Assembly (NCBI GenBank): GCA_041736915.1
Contig: JBGSST010000366.1
Coordinates: 1 to 24,484, forward strand
DNA length: 24,484 nucleotides
Reading direction: 5' to 3'
Source of the DNA: JBGSST01 sp041736915
Lineage (GTDB): Bacteria > Bdellovibrionota > FAC87 > UBA2466
The notes under the pieces are model-generated. The model made no database searches. It was not told where the DNA came from and worked only from the letters and a program-made list of their open reading frames with translations. Each line of letters opens with the position of its first letter. The stretch's first letter is position 1. Below, piece by piece: positions 21,999 to 24,484 of the stretch. The translations under genes were made by a program, and so were the position numbers.

Positions 21999-23450
21999 GT
22001 GAAATACCGCATCGCCATTGTCGACGACGAAGTCCCTAACTTGACGTCGCTCGAGCGCATCTTCAAACAAGACGGTGCGGAGGTGTTTGCCTTCACCGAT
22101 CCACGTCAGCTGCTGGCTTCGCTTCCCAACAATCCGGTCGACCTAGTGATTACGGATCTGCGCATGGGGACGGTTTCGGGACTGGATCTGCTGCAGGCGA
22201 TTAAGCACCTCGACAGCACACTCGAAGTCATCCTCGTTACCGCCTACGGCACCGTTGAGGTCGCCGTGGAGGCGATGAAAAAAGGCGCCGCGGACTTCAT
22301 CACCAAGCCGTTGCAACGCATGTCCGTGCTGACGACCGTACATAAGGCGCTCGAAAGGAAACGCCTCGTCGACGAGAACACTTCGCTTCGCGAAGAGATG
22401 ATGGCGCGCGACCGCGAAAGCGAGAATGCGATGGTGGGCCGTTCCCCCCTGTTTCGCGAGATGCTGTCCATGGCGGATAAGGCGGCGCAGAGCCATGCGA
22501 CCGTGCTGATTGAGGGCGAGAGCGGAACCGGCAAGGGAGTGCTGGCCGATTACATTCACCGCAATAGTGAACGGCGCACCGGCGTGATCGTGAAGATCAA
22601 CTGCACGGCCATTCCGGAAAACTTGCTCGAAGCGGAGCTCTTCGGTTTCGAAGCCGGAGCTTTCACCGGCGCCCATAAGCGTAAGAAGGGGCGGGTCGAA
22701 GGGGCCAATGGCGGTACGCTTTTTCTGGATGAAGTCGGAATTGCACCACTGGCGTTTCAAACCAAGCTGCTGCGTTTTCTCCAGGAGGGGGACTTCGAGC
22801 GGCTGGGCGGAACGGAAACCATTCACGTGAGCACCCGCGTGATCGCGGCCACGAACGCCAACCTTAAAGCCGAGATTGCAGCGGGTAAGTTTCGCGAAGA
22901 CCTCTACTACCGTTTGAACGTAGTGCAGTTCAACGTGCCGGCCCTGCGCGATCGGCATGAGGACATTCCCGTGCTGGTAAAAATGTTTTTGGCGAAAAGC
23001 GCCAAGAAGAATAACCGGCCCATCCCCTACGTGACGCCCGAGGCGATGGAATGCCTGGTGAACTACCGCTGGCCCGGCAACATCCGCGAGCTAGAAAATT
23101 TAATGGAACGATGCGTGGTCCTCAACCGCGGCGGCGTGCTCGGAGTGGACGAGCTTCCGCCTGAAACCGCGGGTACTCCCGTGCGTAGGGCCAACTCGCT
23201 CACCGTACCTTTGGGAGTGCCGTTGAGGGAGATTGAGCGGCTGGTAATGGGCGAGATGCTGCGCAACACCAAAGGCGACAAGCGCTTGGCCGCGCAGATT
23301 CTGGGAATTCACCCCCGAACGATCAGCCGCTATTTGGACACTTACGCTCCGAAGCCCACGCCAGAGCCGGTACCGGAGTCGGCGCCCGAGCCTGTTGCTA
23401 CGCCAGACGAAATTGACTTGAAGCAGGAAAACGGGGAAGTAGAGGTATAA
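21999..23450 (+). CDS. NtrC-family sigma-54-dependent response regulator
   Basis: This 483-aa protein has a receiver domain (D9-D10, phospho-acceptor D53, T81, K103), an AAA+ domain and a Fis-type HTH. The AAA+ part has Walker A GESGTGKG (173-180; the final residue is usually E), GAFTGA at 220-225 for sigma-54 contact, Walker B TLFLDE (D244-E245) and the FREDLYYRLNV arginine-finger region. The HTH reads LAAQILGIHPRTISRYL. The intact GAFTGA means it should activate sigma-54 promoters when phosphorylated. After the HTH comes a 38-residue Pro/Glu-rich tail (PKPTPEPVPE...), unusual for this family. The start is GTG, supported by AGAGGTAAG upstream. Confidence 0.95.
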   Translation: MKYRIAIVDDEVPNLTSLERIFKQDGAEVFAFTDPRQLLASLPNNPVDLVITDLRMGTVSGLDLLQAIKHLDSTLEVILVTAYGTVEVAVEAMKKGAADFITKPLQRMSVLTTVHKALERKRLVDENTSLREEMMARDRESENAMVGRSPLFREMLSMADKAAQSHATVLIEGESGTGKGVLADYIHRNSERRTGVIVKINCTAIPENLLEAELFGFEAGAFTGAHKRKKGRVEGANGGTLFLDEVGIAPLAFQTKLLRFLQEGDFERLGGTETIHVSTRVIAATNANLKAEIAAGKFREDLYYRLNVVQFNVPALRDRHEDIPVLVKMFLAKSAKKNNRPIPYVTPEAMECLVNYRWPGNIRELENLMERCVVLNRGGVLGVDELPPETAGTPVRRANSLTVPLGVPLREIERLVMGEMLRNTKGDKRLAAQILGIHPRTISRYLDTYAPKPTPEPVPESAPEPVATPDEIDLKQENGEVEV

Positions 23451-23475
23451 CTTTTACCCGTTTCCGTAGGTTGTA

Positions 23476-24484
23476 ATGGAATTTTTGGACTTTTTTGGCC
23501 CGTATGCCGTCGAGATTCTCTCTTCATTGGGAGTCTTGGGCGCCGTTACCACCGCTTGGGTGCTGTATCGCCGCCAGCCGGAAGCCCCGGCCGACGTCAA
23601 AAAGCCAGAAACTACCGCGTTCAAAAAAGAAGTTCCGGAAGAAACGATCGCCCCGGCACCTGAATTGGGTTCGGGAGTCGAAGCCGAGCCGGCCGAAGTA
23701 AAGCCGGCGGAGCTAGGAAAAGCGGAAGAGCGGATTGAGCTGGTTCCTCCCGTAAAGGAGAAACGCGAACGACTAGAAATGTACCAGACGCCGCGGGCTC
23801 CGCAGGCGGAAGAGTACACGGAAGAAAAAGAGTTTGAGTCGGTACCGGCACCTAAACCGTTGACGAGGCCAGGAGTTGGCGCGGGGCTGGAGCTGGGTTT
23901 AGGGCGTACGCGAAAAAGTTTTTGGGATCGCATGGGCAAGTTCTTTGCCCTGGGACCCGGCCACACCGTAACGGATGCGGAGTGGGAACAGATTCAAGAG
24001 GCCTTGTTGGAAGCGGATGTCGGCGTAACCACGACGATGGCGCTAACGGACAGGGTAAAGGCACGGCTGAAGCAGGATGGAACGCAGGAGCTGAAAACGC
24101 TGTTCACGCAAGAAGGCGAAGCGCTTTTCGACGGAATGAGCCACGGGTTGCCGACTCTGCCGGACGGAACGCGACCGCTGGTCATCAGCATCGTTGGCGT
24201 GAACGGAGTAGGAAAGACCACCACCATCGGTAAGTTGGCCCAATGGTTCACTTCCGGGGGAAAGAAAGTTTTAGTTGGGGCGGGCGATACGTTTCGCGCA
24301 GCGGCCATTTCGCAGCTGAAGACCTGGGCTGACCGGGTGGGTTGCGATTTCGTAACTGGCCGTGAAGGGGGAGACCCCGGGGCCGTTTCGTTCGACTCGC
24401 TGGCCGCCGCCAAGGCCCGCAACGTGGATATCGTTTTGTTTGATACGGCCGGACGCCTACACACGAAGACCAACCTCATGGACG
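23476..24484 (+). CDS. ftsY: Signal recognition particle receptor FtsY, 5' part
   Basis: FtsY is the SRP receptor GTPase that docks ribosome-nascent chains at the inner membrane. The visible 336 codons start at the ATG at 23476 and run off the window. Residues 9-31 form a membrane helix (GPYAVEILSSLGVLGAVTT...), followed by a charged Pro/Glu-rich linker to about residue 130, then the N domain and the GTPase G domain with P-loop GVNGVGKTTT (241-250), DTFRAAA (271-277) and DTAGR (323-327). The membrane anchor replaces the amphipathic A-domain attachment of E. coli FtsY. The gene begins 25 bases after the response regulator and may share its transcript. The remaining G-domain end is outside the window. 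Confidence 0.95.
   Translation, partial: MEFLDFFGPYAVEILSSLGVLGAVTTAWVLYRRQPEAPADVKKPETTAFKKEVPEETIAPAPELGSGVEAEPAEVKPAELGKAEERIELVPPVKEKRERLEMYQTPRAPQAEEYTEEKEFESVPAPKPLTRPGVGAGLELGLGRTRKSFWDRMGKFFALGPGHTVTDAEWEQIQEALLEADVGVTTTMALTDRVKARLKQDGTQELKTLFTQEGEALFDGMSHGLPTLPDGTRPLVISIVGVNGVGKTTTIGKLAQWFTSGGKKVLVGAGDTFRAAAISQLKTWADRVGCDFVTGREGGDPGAVSFDSLAAAKARNVDIVLFDTAGRLHTKTNLMD

Noticed and set aside
22143..22958. 271-codon minus-strand frame inside the response regulator
   Set aside because: The plus-strand receiver and AAA+ motifs are unambiguous, and the reverse frame is a shadow.

Overview
This window reads as a Gram-negative, moderately GC-rich chromosome near its replication-gene cluster. 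The best taxonomic guess is a Bdellovibrio-like lineage (Bdellovibrionota or a close deltaproteobacterial relative). This is inferred from the order dnaN-gyrB-gyrA-TPR lipoprotein-AtpZ/I-atpB-atpE, the outer-membrane chaperone genes, an AmpG muropeptide permease, an FtsY with an N-terminal membrane anchor and an NtrC-type two-component pair. No rRNA, tRNA, CRISPR array, insertion sequence or prophage was seen.

Bases 1-6634 form one tightly packed plus-strand unit: the 3' end of dnaN (cut by the window edge), gyrB, gyrA, a TPR lipoprotein and a small AtpZ/AtpI-type membrane protein, with gaps or overlaps of only a few bases. No recF lies between dnaN and gyrB. Bases 6635-6914 are non-coding and hold a cluster of DnaA-box-like nonamers in helical phase, followed by a TTAAC-rich, partly palindromic segment. 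This is a candidate chromosomal origin or a DnaA-titration/regulatory site embedded in the atp cluster. atpB and atpE follow, ending at a clear intrinsic terminator. The other ATP synthase genes are not here.

Bases 8105-14185 form a minus-strand unit, transcribed in the order PrsA-like PPIase lipoprotein, SurA-like PPIase, phosphohexomutase, uvrA, with overlaps or short gaps. It combines periplasmic protein folding, sugar-phosphate supply for the envelope, and excision repair.

Bases 14213-20411 are a mosaic of short, closely packed units rich in periplasmic redox proteins. They include a metallophosphoesterase-like domain with degenerate metal ligands fused to a four-haem cytochrome c554-like domain; AmpG; a SCO1/SenC copper/thiol protein; a GT4 glycosyltransferase; an adrenodoxin-type 2Fe-2S ferredoxin; and an operon of two thioredoxin-fold exported proteins. 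Bases 20526-23450 encode an NtrB/NtrC-type histidine kinase and sigma-54 activator. ftsY follows from 23476 and runs off the window.

The observations most worth a second look are the DnaA-box cluster, the degenerate phosphatase-tetrahaem fusion, a c-subunit with a glycine-poor first helix and Na+-type ligands, a Val replacing a near-invariant Gly in the GyrB ATP site, and Val at the GyrA quinolone position.
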